Shown here one piece after another: positions 1-23,439 of a stretch of 64,000 bases of DNA. The position numbers and the translations under genes are program-made. Numbering within the stretch: position 1 is the stretch's first letter; the number at the start of each line of letters is the position of its first letter. A model generated the notes under the pieces. The model was not told where the DNA came from. It saw only the letters and a program-made list of their open reading frames with translations, and did not search any database. Source of the DNA: Anodontia alba (taxonomy: Eukaryota; Mollusca; Bivalvia; Lucinida; Lucinidae). The stretch spans positions 18,150,874 to 18,214,873 of the forward strand of contig OZ024827.1 of the NCBI GenBank assembly GCA_964016985.1. Reading direction: 5' to 3'.

Positions 1-143
1 ATTATTATCTTTTGAAAAAGCATATCCTTGTAAGCTGCCAAGTGCTTGGTAGAGTGGAAAACATGTCGTGAAAGACTGCCAATACGAGATTTTATAATTA
101 ATGAGCCGGGACACAAATTTCTACAAGAGTGCATGTGCACACA

Positions 144-423
144 CATTACGAAAACATGCCTATTCAAATATACTGAAAATTTTACCACCAAAAAAATGAA
201 AGATTTCAGATAGAAAATTCTGATATTTTTCATATTTCTGCTCAAAACATGGATTGTGGGTACTCGTTAGAACCGCCTCGACGAGGCGGTTCTAACGAGT
301 ACCCACAATATATGTTTTTGAGCAGAAATAAGAAAAATAACGTTTACCCCTGAAAACCCCAGTTTTACTATATAAAAGTGGGGTTTAAGGGGGTCAAGTT
401 TATACAGGCATGTTTTCGTGATG
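144..423 (-). mobile_element. Family A hairpin MITE, copy A1
   Basis: The ends are inverted copies of CATYACGAAAACAYGCC. The centre (254-308) is a near-perfect palindrome with arms of about 27 bp, built on GTACTCGTTAGAACCGCC around a single unpaired base. A second small hairpin reads AAACCCCAnTTTTACTATA and its complement. This is the first of 21 copies in the window. It has no coding capacity, so it would be a non-autonomous DNA transposon; the parent transposase is not visible here. Confidence 0.85.
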
Positions 424-449
424 GGCTAAGACACTAATTAGCCGGCGTA

Positions 450-590
450 TCCGCGCAGTCTGATCAGATTCTTTGCTGACCACCAGGAGACGCTTTGGAT
501 CTTGGTCTACCTAACCGGTGCTGTGCGAAGACTAGGATGTCTGCACAGATGCGCAGGCTGATCTGAGTCGCTGGATGTACATGCGGTCTT
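450..590. repeat. Family D fragment (GATCAG/CTGATC hairpin repeat)
   Basis: It contains the family core CCGCGCAGTCTGATCAGA followed by the inverted GCGCAGGCTGATCTGAGTC. The same core recurs in the complete family D copies further on. The outer inverted repeats are missing, so this is a partial copy. No gene is seen between 424 and 1030. Confidence 0.6.
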
Positions 591-1031
591 GTAGGAAATA
601 CTGTACCCAGGCTTATTAATAGTAAATTAACTGAAAATGAATTCGCAGTTTACGCATTCTGGCACCGAAGATGATAAGTTAATTAAGAGATTAATTAGAA
701 ATACCGTGTATAGAATCATTATACCTTTATTTTGATACCATATCATAGCGACCACTGTAGCCATACCAGTTGCAAATGTATCATGGGGCACGCACACACG
801 CACAAACGCCCGCACGCGGACGCGCGCGTCAAATTAATTACATGTATATATGTCTATTTTCTGTTTTTGATTTGTTCTATATTACATTAGAAACCATATT
901 TAGGAATATGTTTTGGAATGTTCATGAACAGTAATGAAAATGCAACACTACTTATGCCCACCACCCCCATCCCCACTAGCAACATGTTGAGCAGAACTCT
1001 GGTTTCCAATTACAACATTTGATTCCGATGG

Positions 1032-1032
<1 letters not shown>

Positions 1033-1086
<54 letters not shown>
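1033..1086. repeat. (TAA)n microsatellite
   Basis: About 18 uninterrupted copies of a TAA trinucleotide. The open frames across it encode only runs of one residue and are not genes. Confidence 0.95.
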
Positions 1087-1088
<2 letters not shown>

Positions 1089-1176
1089 GGACACTATGAT
1101 AAAGTATATGGAGATGTTTACGGTCTCCACATGACACGACACTTAACACAAGCAAGCAGTCAAAGTCAATGTCATA

Positions 1177-1465
1177 CATCGCCAAAACATGCCAATATAA
1201 TGTTGACCCCACCCCCACCCCTACCTTTAACCCCACTTTTATATAGTAAAACTGGGGTTTACAGGGGTATAGATTATTATTCTTATTTTGCTCGAAACAT
1301 AGATTGTACGTACGTGTTAGAACCGCCTCGCCGAGGCGGCTCTAACGAGTACCCACAACCTATGTTTTGAGCAGAAATATGAAAAATATCCGAATTTTAT
1401 CTGAGAATTTTAATTTTTTGATGGTAAGATTTTCAGTATATTTGAATAGTCTTGTTTTTGTAATG
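1177..1465 (+). mobile_element. Family A hairpin MITE, copy A2
   Basis: It carries both terminal repeats, the AAACCCCACTTTTATATAG hairpin and the central GAACCGCCTCG palindrome. One centre arm has a G-to-C change (GGCGGCTC), giving a mismatch in the stem. Confidence 0.85.
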
Positions 1466-1551
1466 GACAATATTTTATTTATCTTTGGTGTACAGAATAT
1501 ACAGCAAGAGAGTCATGTGAAAGTACATATTCTAGCTTTAACTAAACATCT

Positions 1552-1819
1552 GGACCCAGTTGTTCAAAGCTAACGACGTCGTTAGTCAACGATTCGTTAA
1601 AATTTACATCGAGTGATACGCAAACATGTTGAATTTTTTTGCTAAAAAATGTGAGTAGCTTTTGCAGTGCAAAATCTACTCACATTTTTTCAGCAAATAA
1701 AAAAAAAAAAAAAAAAAAAAAATATATCAGAATATTGTATATTGAATCCGCTAAAACAGTTAACGAAATGACCCTTATATGAGCTCATTAAGCTAACGAC
1801 GCTTTGAACAACTGGGCCC
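1552..1819. mobile_element. Family B palindromic MITE, copy B1
   Basis: It begins GGACCCAGTTGTTCAAAGC and ends with the inverted GCTTTGAACAACTGGGCCC. Subterminal TAACGACGTCGTTAG and the core GTGAGTAGCTTTTGCA with its complement make almost the whole element one long hairpin. A poly(A) run of about 24 bases interrupts the distal side of the central stem. Confidence 0.85.
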
Positions 1820-2878
1820 TGCTGAATAAACACTTTTTTCTGAAAAGCAGTGTAATTTAAGACAGTATCAACTATTTTGAACAATTTTACCATTAAACTG
1901 ATCAGGATGAAAAATCTTCAATATATTTTTCATGCATCTCCATCTCTATCAGATCTCATTCATAAGAGACTTTCCACCCATCCAAGTAAGTTTAACATAT
2001 TACATATAGCTGTTGGTAATTTATCATCACTCTTTTAATATGACAAAGAAAACTCATGATTGAACCATACGGCTAACTGTTAAATGCGAGTCGTTAAACC
2101 TTCATGTATATTGTATCCTGATATTTTTTTTTTTGTTATAATAATCTTCATTAACCCATTTACGTCGTGTGGACTCTTCTACCACAACTCTTTGGGCCGG
2201 TCTGTTTCCCAACAGTAGTATGATTGGTTAGTTTTTATTATTACTGTTTTATAAAGGTTTGTGTATTTGTCAATTCTCCTTTATTTATTTATTTTATGGG
2301 GTGGGGTGGGGTGGGATGTGTGTGTGTGGGTGTGTGTGTGAAGGGGGAGGGGGGTGGTGGGGGATCTCCAGAATAAACTAGGTTAAAGAAGAATCATTCG
2401 AAAGCAACCAAAGAATGGATTATAGCAGAATCGGCTTTCAGCCGAGTTTAAGTTGTTCAGAAACAATAATGGCAAATACAACAACTCTCGCATATCGAAA
2501 AGAACTCAAATTTCACAATTACACCAAACGGGCTCGGTGATCCCGGCTGATCAGAAAATATGATTTACACAATGATGATGTACAATCATGTACGAGACGT
2601 TTTACGGTCGCAGTACGGCATTTAACATTAACTGTGTGTCGAGTTGCATTTTAACCATGCCAAGAAAAAACTTCGAGTATATACCGGCAGCGACAGTCTA
2701 GATCAGCATGCGCATCTGTGGAGACATAAGGGTATACATTGCCTGCTTACAGAATGAATAATGTCACTTGACACACCGTAGATGTTTTGCCATTTTCACA
2801 CGGTAATCAGCTTTTATGACTTACTGGTTCTTTCCCTACAAACCAAACCCCGCATCCCTCCCCTCTCCCTCCCCCGTT
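1820..2878. other. No gene seen; G-rich and GT-rich stretch
   Basis: No splice-supported coding segment was found. From 2297 to 2365 the plus strand is a run of GGGGT, GT and GGGGGA tracts of simple-sequence character. The remainder is unique AT-rich DNA. Confidence 0.5.
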
Positions 2879-2919
2879 TTTATTTTATTTTATTTTTTTT
2901 TATTTTTATTTATTTATTT

Positions 2920-2950
<31 letters not shown>

Positions 2951-2953
2951 TTT
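2879..2953. repeat. (TTTA)n simple repeat
   Basis: T-rich sequence grading into about ten TTTA units. The open frame across it is low-complexity (FIYLF repeats) and is not considered a gene. Confidence 0.9.
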
Positions 2954-3123
2954 TTCGTTTTGGAGTAGACCTCTTTTCAGAAGCGAGGCATAATAATAAT
3001 TAAAAACTTAGAGAATACAAGTCTGTTATGTGAACTTAGCAGACCAGTGAAAACATTATGAAAATCGGTTTATAGTTAACTCTTTCCCCGCTAGTCGCGA
3101 CTTTTGTCGCCTGCTGATTACCT

Positions 3124-3192
3124 TTGCAAACAGTCTGGATCCAGATCAGGCCTGACAACGTGTCAGACCTGATCTGGATCCAAACTGTTTGA
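3124..3192. repeat. Family C short hairpin
   Basis: AACAGTCTGGATCCAGATCA is followed after a short loop by its inverted copy ending CAAACTGTTTG. The same 65-80 bp hairpin, centred on GATCAG/CTGATC and flanked by CAAACAGTGTAGA, recurs many times in this window. Confidence 0.8.
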
Positions 3193-3827
3193 CACTCTGA
3201 TATTCATGAAAGAAAAAAAAATAAAATAATAATAATAAAATCATTAGATGATAAAAAAAAAAAAGCATGCAAAATTACACAACATGCAAAGAGTTAAACG
3301 TTAATGAGCTTAGAAGATCACTCATAACCACCAATTTTGTGAGTAAGTGACAGCCTGGATTAACGGTACCCGATACGACATATACTTATACATTAGAGGA
3401 ATTAAATAAGAATTTATTGACTCAGAACATATATTGACACCCTGGCCCAGACTAAATAAGTGATGTCATAACCTTCTAATTAAACATGCAATAAATAAAT
3501 AAATAAATCACCTCTAAAACAATATTTTAATATTTTATTGCTCTCTATATATAAATTTATTAATTTGGATATATTCTATCCAACAGGTCATACAAATAGC
3601 ATACCCCTGTCAACAATTAACTTTCTTCTGTGAATTGCGAAAAAAAACTAAATAAAAATTCCACCTGGCGGCGCCCATGCTGACGTTACAGAAACGTTAA
3701 GTTATTATCATCGAGCGTTCTTATTTGGTAACCGGTTTTGATCAAATTTTACCCAAATGCTCCTTTTCTAAACTGAATGTTTCAAGATATATACAGGATC
3801 TAGTGTTTACCTTTAAATTCTCTTCAG

Positions 3828-16206
<12,379 letters not shown>

Positions 16207-16234
16207 ACCCAGCATCCTATAAAATGGACATTAG

Positions 16235-16296
16235 CAAACAGTGTAGACCCAGACCAGATGCTACAGAGCGTGGTATCTGATTGGGTCTAAACTGTC
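16235..16296. repeat. Family C short hairpin
   Basis: GCAAACAGTGTAGACCCAGA pairs with TTGGGTCTAAACTGTC. It lies just past the stop codon of the CUB-LDLa gene, in its likely 3' untranslated region. Confidence 0.8.
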
Positions 16297-16828
16297 TTCG
16301 TTAAGAAAATCCTACAAAACATGATGATAATAGAACCTGGCTAGATACCCCTTATAGAGGAAATGGACTTGTCCCAAGAGTTAAGGTAGCTGAGCTCACT
16401 CGGCATAAATGGGTTAAAGTAGAACATTATGGCGTAGTGTTTTCAGACAGTTTACAAAACAGGAAGATTCGGAATGTTACCTTTTTTACTCTAAAGTTTT
16501 TGACACCTTAGCTTCTTACCATACTTTTCTTAAATGTGAATATTTCCATTTTAATACCTATAATGTTTCTAAAACTGTTGGATTATTGACTAACAATGTA
16601 GACCAAAGATTTGATTTGAGTATACAATGCTTGCTAAAGTTTTATGTCCATTTTTATTGAGAGTAAATACGGATTGACCTCTTTTGTCATAATGAATGAC
16701 ATAACGATTAATGTGCATATACATCAAAAGTTAATAGTGTTTTCTTGTCAATGTATAGTTACAGTTTTCCATTCTGTTAGGAAGAGTAGAATTACGCACA
16801 TTCCCTGGATGCATTTATTTGTTTGAAA

Positions 16829-16892
16829 ATAGAAGGGAAGGCAATGGTCAGGAATCGATGCAATTATCCCACACCTCCCATCAGAGACATCA
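16829..16892. repeat. Interspersed repeat, AGAAGGGAAGGCAATG block (second copy)
   Basis: It matches the block at 11590-11670 over about 60 bases with few changes, ending in CATCAGAGACATCA. No boundaries or coding capacity are visible. Confidence 0.7.
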
Positions 16893-17920
16893 TAGGGAAA
16901 GAAACACAAACACGAAATAACTAGACCCTAATGGAAACATTACTAGCAGAAAGCCAAACGGACAATTACTTTCCCATGGCTATCCAAAACAAAAAGATGT
17001 AAGCGACACACACATTTAAAGACGAACTATAACAAACCGGTATTACAGATTTTAATTTTTTCCTCATCTCAAACAATCTCTCCTTGAAACTGAGTAAAAT
17101 CTGTCTGATAGAGCTAATTACATGTTTTCTGGCATGATGAACGTACAACAAACTGGCGCTCGCTATCTTTCTTTGTTTTCCTTTCTTTCTTATTGCGACT
17201 GGTTGTGCAAGCTCTATGTCTGACTCGTGCTGAAAAAAAGAACCTTAAGCACCTGACCAGGGCCTACACTGAGCATATAAAATAAAGGTATTTCTGACAA
17301 AAAAGCGAAAAAATAAATTAAAGACACTCCTGAAATCAGACATGATTCAGTTCAATCTATAAGGAAGAAGATTTTATGTGTATAAGCAGTTTAAGCAATA
17401 TGGTCAAGGTCGACGGTGAAGAATGTCAGGTTCATCTGTGACAAATGCATATACAAATGACTGCGACTTCCGGGCATTGTCATTCGTTTCGAATATAATA
17501 ATAATGAGTGTGTCAACGCAATGAAAAAGCTGTTCAACCAAATGTATTAATAGTCTAAGAGTGAGCCATTCTGACACTGACAGCAATGTCATAGGTCATA
17601 TTTAGACAACGTCCGGGAAGGTCGTTGGAACCAGACTATGCTGATATTTATTCTTAATTTTATTACAAGTACTGTTATGACAACATTGAAAACTTTATAT
17701 ATAATTGAGATTATACGCTGCGATGATGTTTTCTGTGTTTATTTTACTTCGTGTCTGAAAAGTATCGAATGTTTTGAAATTTTCACAAGAGATGATCCTC
17801 TCTTATTTACAACTTTATTCTATAAAGTTTATTCTTGGAAACGCTTAACACATGGAATTACGTAACATGCCTTAATTGTTGTTTATGCATTAAACACTAT
17901 TCTTTACTACATCAGTCACG
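16893..17920. other. No gene or named repeat seen
   Basis: AT-rich DNA. Several open frames of 60-75 codons exist, but none has splice support, family resemblance or codon character that sets it apart from background. Confidence 0.45.
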
Positions 17921-17924
17921 CTTT

Positions 17925-18130
17925 ATCCCGGGTCCTGCAGAACAGATATGCCCTTTGCAAATAGTGTAGATCCAGATCAGTTGGCTTCTCCAGAAGCTAA
18001 CTGATCTGGATCTGCACTGTCATTAAGTATTTGAATTTGTATCTACAACCGGGATCAAGTAATCAGATGGGCTAAAAATTAGAAGTGGGCGTGGCATCTT
18101 AATTTATTCAGGATGGCAAGGGTAATTTAT
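17925..18130. mobile_element. Family C2 MITE (TTAACCCTT type), copy
   Basis: The centre is a family C hairpin (GTAGATCCAGATCAGTTGGC, loop, inverted GCTAACTGATCTGGATCTGC). It is flanked by AAGTAATCAGATGGGCTA and GAAGTGGGCGTGGCATCTTA. The same layout with clean TTAACCCTT/AAGGGTTAA ends is seen at 25420-25636. Confidence 0.75.
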
Positions 18131-18265
18131 ATCTAGGAATATGTGTGATTTCTTTTCATTAATGATAAGGATGCAGGAGAAATCATGTTTCCGCATACTT
18201 TCTATAGTTGTCATTCTTAGTTTCTGTTGTTGTCATTCTTAGAGTATTTGAGTCAGGCTTAGGTT

Positions 18266-18724
18266 TCATATGGGGTATACATATCTCAACTTATAAGATT
18301 CGCCAGAGCTTCTTCAAATCTTAATGACTTTAACTACCGTAATAAAGCCCTTACTGCTAAACTTCTTAGGCAGGGCTATCGTTATTTTAAACTTCGTATG
18401 GCGTTTTCGAAATTTTATCGCAGACACAGTGCCTTGTTAGAAAAATATAGAGTCAGCCTGAAAACACTTCTGCAACAGGGTATATCGGAACCCGAATTTT
18501 ACGGTGACTTAGTGTACAGATTTAGAAAAATTGTAAGTAAATCTAACTTTTCGGAGCAATTCAGAAAACTTATTAACCGTTATAAAAGAATTGGCTATAG
18601 CCTGGATATTATGCGGCAGACTGCATGCCTAGTTGTCAACCCAATCATTGTTGATGGCTATGCTTCACTCTTTAATTGCACGACGGCGGTTCGGGCCTCA
18701 GACTCAATGACGGCCTCTTCGTAA
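18266..18724 (+). pseudogene. Retroelement coding fragment, C-terminal part
   Basis: An open frame of about 150 codons starts without an ATG at SYGVYISQLIRFARAS and ends RASDSMTASS before TAG-free spacer and a stop. From memory, proteins with YGVYISQLIRFAR and KLLRQGYRYFKLR are common in mollusc and other metazoan repeat sets, where they follow a reverse transcriptase domain; that upstream domain is absent here. The ATG inside (18398) is an internal methionine, not a start. The fragment is joined directly to the family I tail repeat, which suggests that family I is the 3' end of this element. Class uncertain. Confidence 0.6.
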
Positions 18725-18804
18725 AACTTTAACCAGTGGGTTGAGGCTTGACGATATGTCTTTGGCTTGGCCTGCCGTGGTTCAACTATTGGTTTCCATT
18801 TACT

Positions 18805-19285
18805 CTGGCATACAGTAGAATTAGCCAGGAGTACTCGTCTTTGTTTCTTATAGTGATTAATTTCATTTTTTATTTTTTCGCTTTGATGCATTGACTGAGT
18901 TGGGAGCCTTTATGCGAACCGAATTTTTATGTATTTCTGTATTAAGAGTAGCATCGGGACCCAGGGTGAAGTTAGCTAGCTGTAAAAGTGCTTTAAACCC
19001 CCGGTGGTTTGTTCTACCGACCGTTCTAAGGCGGTGGTCCCGGTGTTAGTCTTACTCTTTGTTGCTTTGTGGTTTATTCTACGAGGCGATTTGTTGTATG
19101 TCTTTCCGTGTGTCATTTTGTTCTTGTGTTTTTCAGTCCTTTTAGTATTGCGATTACCTCGCTTGGGAAAGAGAGAGCTAATCTTAGTACTTTTCGTACG
19201 TTTGTTCGCTTCCTCTTCCTCTTGGGGTCTGGGATGGGCTGCGGTTTGTGATTGTGGCACTCCCTGGACTTCTCTCCTTTTTTCC
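18805..19285 (+). repeat. Retroelement tail repeat (family I), best-linked copy
   Basis: It runs from CTCTGGCATACAGTAGAATT through CTACCGACCGTTCTAAGG to GGCACTCCCTGGACTTCTC. The 21400-21895 copy matches it nearly end to end. Here it follows the retroelement coding fragment, so it is probably that element's 3' untranslated end. Both strands carry open frames of about 94 codons, but these are explained by repeat structure rather than a gene. Confidence 0.8.
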
Positions 19286-19355
19286 TAACATTGAAACCTA
19301 GGGTCAAGAATATGTAAAATCGAATAAACTCCCCACCCCACTTCAAACCCCATCC

Positions 19356-19380
19356 CGTTTTTTTTTTTTTTTTTTTTTTT
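19356..19380. repeat. Poly(T) tract
   Basis: About 23 T just past the end of a family I copy. It may be a tail of an opposite-strand retrocopy or a plain homopolymer. Confidence 0.8.
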
Positions 19381-19617
19381 AATTTGTACTATTGGCCGTC
19401 CTGATGTTGCTTGTGCTTTGTAGTTTCTTGTTTAATATCTTATTGTTTTTGGTGGATCTTTTCTGGTATTTCGATTTGATCACCGCGTTTGGGAAGACGG
19501 CGTTGATTATAATGCTTTTGTTGGTTATGACGTGTAATATCCGTCGTGGTTCGTTCACTTTGCGTTTTAGTGTCATTGATAGGCCACGTCTGTGAATATG
19601 TCTCTTCCTGAAAAGTC

Positions 19618-19877
19618 TTATAACAAAAACATACCTATTTAAATATATGGAAAAAATCACCTCCAAAAACTAAAAATTGTCAGATAAAAAAATCTGATAT
19701 TTTTCATATTTCTAATCAAAACATAGATTGTGGGTACTCGTTAGAACCACCTCGCCACAATCTATGTTTTTAAGCAGAAATATGAAAATATGATTTATAC
19801 TCCTGTACACCCCAGTTTCACTATATAAAAAGTTGGGTTTAAGGGGGTAAAAACTATATAGGTGTGTTTTCGTGAAG
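19618..19877 (-). mobile_element. Family A hairpin MITE, copy A5 (diverged)
   Basis: The ends are ACAAAAACATACCTATT and GTGTGTTTTCGTGA. The centre keeps GTGGGTACTCGTTAGAACC and CACAATCTATG, but most of one arm is lost. Confidence 0.8.
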
Positions 19878-20002
19878 TTTCTTTTATTTACTTAGTTTTA
19901 GAGAATATTTAAGAAATTGAGATTTTTTTTCGGCCATAAATATATTAATGTTTCCGAGTTAATCCTTTCAGCCCTGTAGAACTGTAGAACCTAATTACAA
20001 CA

Positions 20003-20072
20003 TTTGCAAACAGTGTAAATCAGGATGAGAAGACTCGTAACGAGCCGTTTCATCAAGATCCACACTGTTTGT
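20003..20072. repeat. Family C short hairpin
   Basis: GCAAACAGTGTAAATCAGGATG and the inverted CATCAAGATCCACACTGTTTG enclose AGACTCGTAACGAGCC. The GATGAGACGGCTC variant of the stem is shared with the copies at 37473 and 39299. Confidence 0.8.
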
Positions 20073-20402
20073 TAGTTTGTTAATGATTTCTGACTGGAAC
20101 ACCTATTTGTAACAATGAATATGGCCAAATTCAGACGTAGAGGAGTCATAAACTGAGTGGGTAAGACAATATCTCTGGGAACGTCATTATGCAGCCCTTG
20201 ATACGCATTTGCAGTTTCCCTACAGTTGTCAATATTTTTGTCTGTCCGTCTGTTCCTCCGACTATTCGTTTGTCTTCCACTTGTATCCTATGCCCATAGT
20301 CTCTGTTCTATATGGCATGTTTGGCAGGAAACGATCTGTGTGTAGGTACATTTAGTGAATACGGTGTAATCATATACCATACGCTGGATACTGAGCTTTA
20401 CA

Positions 20403-20660
20403 ATATGCCGGCCTTGGTAGCTCAGTTGATGCGCGTCCGACTGGTTTTCAGAGCCGAGGGTTCGATCACTGCCGAGTTCGGCAACATTCTTTCGTGTAGA
20501 TCTCATAGAGATTGATAATGAAATATTATTTTACGATCACTCTCTCCTTTCCGCTGATTCAAGAAGGGCAGTGTCAGTTTTTGGCAAAAGAATGTGCACA
20601 GGTACCGATTAACCGCTCAGAGGACTAAGCTAGCTTAGTAAATAGTCTGTTTAAGTAAAC
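20403..20660 (+). repeat. tRNA-derived SINE
   Basis: GCCTTGGTAGCTCAGTTGATGC is a clear A-box and GAGGGTTCGATCACT a B-box at tRNA spacing. The body holds GGGCAGTGTCAGTTTTTGGC, AAGAATGTGCACAGGTACC and GGTACCGATTAACCGC, which I recall as part of a conserved domain in bivalve SINEs. The anticodon arm is not clean, so a functional tRNA is unlikely. No poly(A) tail is obvious. Confidence 0.7.
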
Positions 20661-20665
20661 TTACG

Positions 20666-21395
20666 GCACTCACATGAATCTAATGGGTTTACTGGGCCGT
20701 AAAACCTCAACTTAGACACGGCTTATAATTTGACCTTTGACTTACAGAAATACTTTCCTAGTATAAAAATATAAATCAATATACCAAAGAAATACCACAA
20801 TCACAAAGCACAGCCTTTCCGAACCATAAAAAGAAAGAGAGATGAGGAACAAATAATGACAAAACAAAACGGTACATATAAAACAACAGACGCACACACA
20901 AATAAGAACTGCAACAGAAGAACTGCCATGAAGCAGTCATTAGGACAATATCTGTGTGTGTGAAAGTGGGGTTGGGAGCGGCCGAGGGGGGGGAGGGGGT
21001 TGCGGTGCGAGTGTTGGGCGGTGGCTGGCTTACACAAGTTTTACTCGCGCAAGTCTCCTCTACTATGTGGCATAGATTTAATCGATGCTGTGTATGGCTG
21101 GGTTAAGTGAAATTGTTTTGGTGCAAACCATAAACATATGAACCTAATACGTTGGATTTAGGTATATATTACATTTGCTAAAAGAAAAAAATCCCAGGAA
21201 TTTCTTTTGTACCCTATGACCTAGGCTGATCAAAATCAATGTGTAGATGTCTGGGTACATTTTGTGAAGCCGATGCATCACTTACAATAATTATCACATT
21301 GGCATTGATAGTTCGTCTGTCACTTAAGACAATGACCAATCCTAATCCAATATGTTAAATTTTACATTTTATGTGTTCTAAGCTGGCTGATGAGA
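20666..21395. other. No gene seen; C- and G-rich island
   Basis: From 20960 to 21020 the sequence is G-rich (GGGGTTGGGAGCGGCCGAGG, then GGGGGGGAGGGGG). The rest is unassigned. The open frames here are low in complexity and have no family resemblance. Confidence 0.45.
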
Positions 21396-21399
21396 CAAG

Positions 21400-21895
21400 C
21401 TCTGGCATACAGTAGAATTAGCCATGAGTACTCGTCTTTGTTTATTATAGTGATTAATTTGATTTTTATGTTATCGCTTTGATTGACTGAGTTGGGAGCC
21501 TTTATGCGAACCGAATTTTTATGAATATCGTATTAAGAGTAGTATCGGGACCCAGGGTGAAGTTAGCTAGCTGTAAAGTGCTTTAAACCCCCGGTGGTTT
21601 GCTCTACCGACCGTTCTAAGGCGGTGTTTCCGGTGTTAGTCTTACTCTTTGTTGCTTTGTGGTTTATTCTACGAGGCGATTTGTTGTATGTCTTTCCGTG
21701 TGTCATTTTGTTCTTGTGTTTTTCAGTCCTTTTAGTATTGCGATTACCTCGCGTGGGGAAGATAGAGCTAATCTTAGTGCTTTTCGTACGTTTGTTCGGT
21801 TTGTGCTTGTTTAGATTTATCGGTTTCCTCTTCCTCTTGGGGTCTGGGAAGGGCTGCGGTTTGTGATTGTGGCACTCCCTAGACTTTTCTCTTAC
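21400..21895 (+). repeat. Retroelement tail repeat (family I)
   Basis: It matches the 18805-19285 copy from CTCTGGCATACAGTAGAATT to GGCACTCCCTAGACTTTTC and keeps a 22-base segment (GTGCTTGTTTAGATTTATCG) that the other copy lacks. Its right end abuts a LINE fragment on the opposite strand, making one continuous minus-strand open frame through both. Confidence 0.85.
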
Positions 21896-22935
21896 CTTTT
21901 TAGCTCTAAACTGCCTGTTGCAGATAGAACATGAGATGTCTGAAGAAGAAAGTTGTTTTGGTGATGCCTTAGCTCTGGCTTTCCGCTGAGCACGGTTCTT
22001 CTCGGCTTCGCTGAATCTTTTTGCTTCGTATTCACCAAACTGTTTGTATTCATATGAGGCCTCGCCACTTTGCTCGATTCTGTGCAATCTATTCCCACGA
22101 CTCTGTTTGTATGTTGAAGATTTTTTGGGAGACTTTGAGAGTGTCCTTGTATCACTTCTTCTGGCCACTATGGGAGCGTTTTCCCACTTGTAATTCTCCA
22201 TAGAGGTGTTTCTTTGGAAAACGTTTATTAGACATTCTAGTAGCATGGCCTCTCTATTTTAATTGTGTCAGTTTCAGAAGAGTATGTTCACTCTGCAAGT
22301 CTGCCCTTTTTATGTCTTCCGTCTCTGGAAATGTGTCTGTCCACTTCATCTTTAGAAGTTTTCTTAGACAGTTTGTATGGAAGTGGTTCAGTCTTTTGGC
22401 ATGCTGTTGGTAAACTGTCTGTTTCACATGCTTATAAATGTTTTGGCAGCAATACAGATCTGTAGATGTTCAGCTTTGTGTCAAGCCTGATTCCACTTCG
22501 ATCCCAAATACTTTCAAGTATTCGGCCAAATGCTGCACTAGCTTAGCTTTGGTAATCCTGGCATTGACTTCATCAATATGCACAATTCAATGTGCTTCCA
22601 AGGTAGGTGAACTTGTCTACTACTTGCAATCGTTGACCTTACACTGTAATTGTAGGCTCCTTGTAAGGCCTTCCAGGTGCTGGCAGATATGCCACCTCGG
22701 TCCTTTTGCTGCTGATTAGATTGTGAGGTCATAGCTGTCCCATGAATCAGATACTTGATCCACATTTTTTTGCATCTTCTCTTGTGTTGAAGCACCCTTT
22801 GCCATGTCATCAGCAAAGAGGAACTCATCTAGCACCTCTGTCTGCTCCTTAGATTGAGCTATATCAGCAAAGAGGAACTCATCTAACACCTCTGTCTGCA
22901 CCTTGAATTTAGCCTGTACATGTATGTTGAACACT
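21895..22935 (-). pseudogene. Degenerate LINE: reverse transcriptase palm to C-terminal zinc finger
   Basis: Reading the minus strand from 22935, a reverse transcriptase palm appears (VLDEFLFADD). It is followed in several frames by segments familiar from an invertebrate and fish LINE family: DSYDLTI, PYKEPTITVKG-like, SRVV-like, then WENAPIV, EAEKNRAQRKARAKA and CSICNRQF, a final zinc-finger half. Stops and frameshifts break it. The palm motif is duplicated by an in-frame 54-bp tandem repeat. The C-terminus lacks the second half of the finger, because a family I repeat follows instead. It is inactive. Confidence 0.75.
22811..22918 (-). repeat. 54-bp tandem duplication of the LINE active-site region
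   Basis: CAGCAAAGAGGAACTCATCT starts at 22811 and again at 22865, and CACCTCTGTCTGC follows in both. The unit is 54 bp, or 18 codons, so it is in frame and duplicates FLFAD plus its flanks. One copy reads FADD and the other FADI. Confidence 0.85.
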
Positions 22936-23099
22936 TACCTATGTTACAGAAGATACATATTAAAAGGAATGAACAGAGCAATGGTCACACTCACAAAACT
23001 GAAAATAGCTAAAGTGGCAGGTTTTCTGGACCAGAACAGTTAGTGTCGCCCATTTAGGCCTCATCAGTGTCCCTGATATCGGCCCCGAGATGCGAAAAC

Positions 23100-23290
23100 A
23101 TGTCTTCAGGGATATGCAGACAGCGAAGGCCGAGATCAGCCTGCGCATCCGCGCAGTCTGACCCGGGCCTTCACTGTCCGCATACTATTTCATTGGATAC
23201 TACAGAATGTTTTAATGGAGAGCAAAGGCCCATATGATACTGTGCGCAGCCACAGGTTGATCAACATGCGCATATTGCGCATGTTCGAAG
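23100..23290. repeat. Family D related repeat
   Basis: CAGCGAAGGCCGAGATCAGC, CTGCGCATCCGCGCAGTC and the inverted GGGCCTTCACTG form a stem. It sits just left of the tandem duplication. Confidence 0.6.
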
Positions 23291-23439
23291 GTACTTTTTT
23301 CGCTTGACGAAGGACATATAAGGTTTCAAATATCTCGGAATAAGCTGAATGATAAATGATCCGACCATATACACTACACTATAGTGAGGAAGAACAGGAA
23401 TACGCTTTAAGATGTATGCCTCAACACTACCAGCTGTAG

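Noticed and set aside
976..1236. Open frames on both strands through the TAA repeat
   Set aside because: They consist of runs of one residue made by the microsatellite and have no splice or family support.
20403..20480. tRNA gene on the plus strand
   Set aside because: The boxes are good, but the segment continues into a SINE body and the cloverleaf is imperfect.
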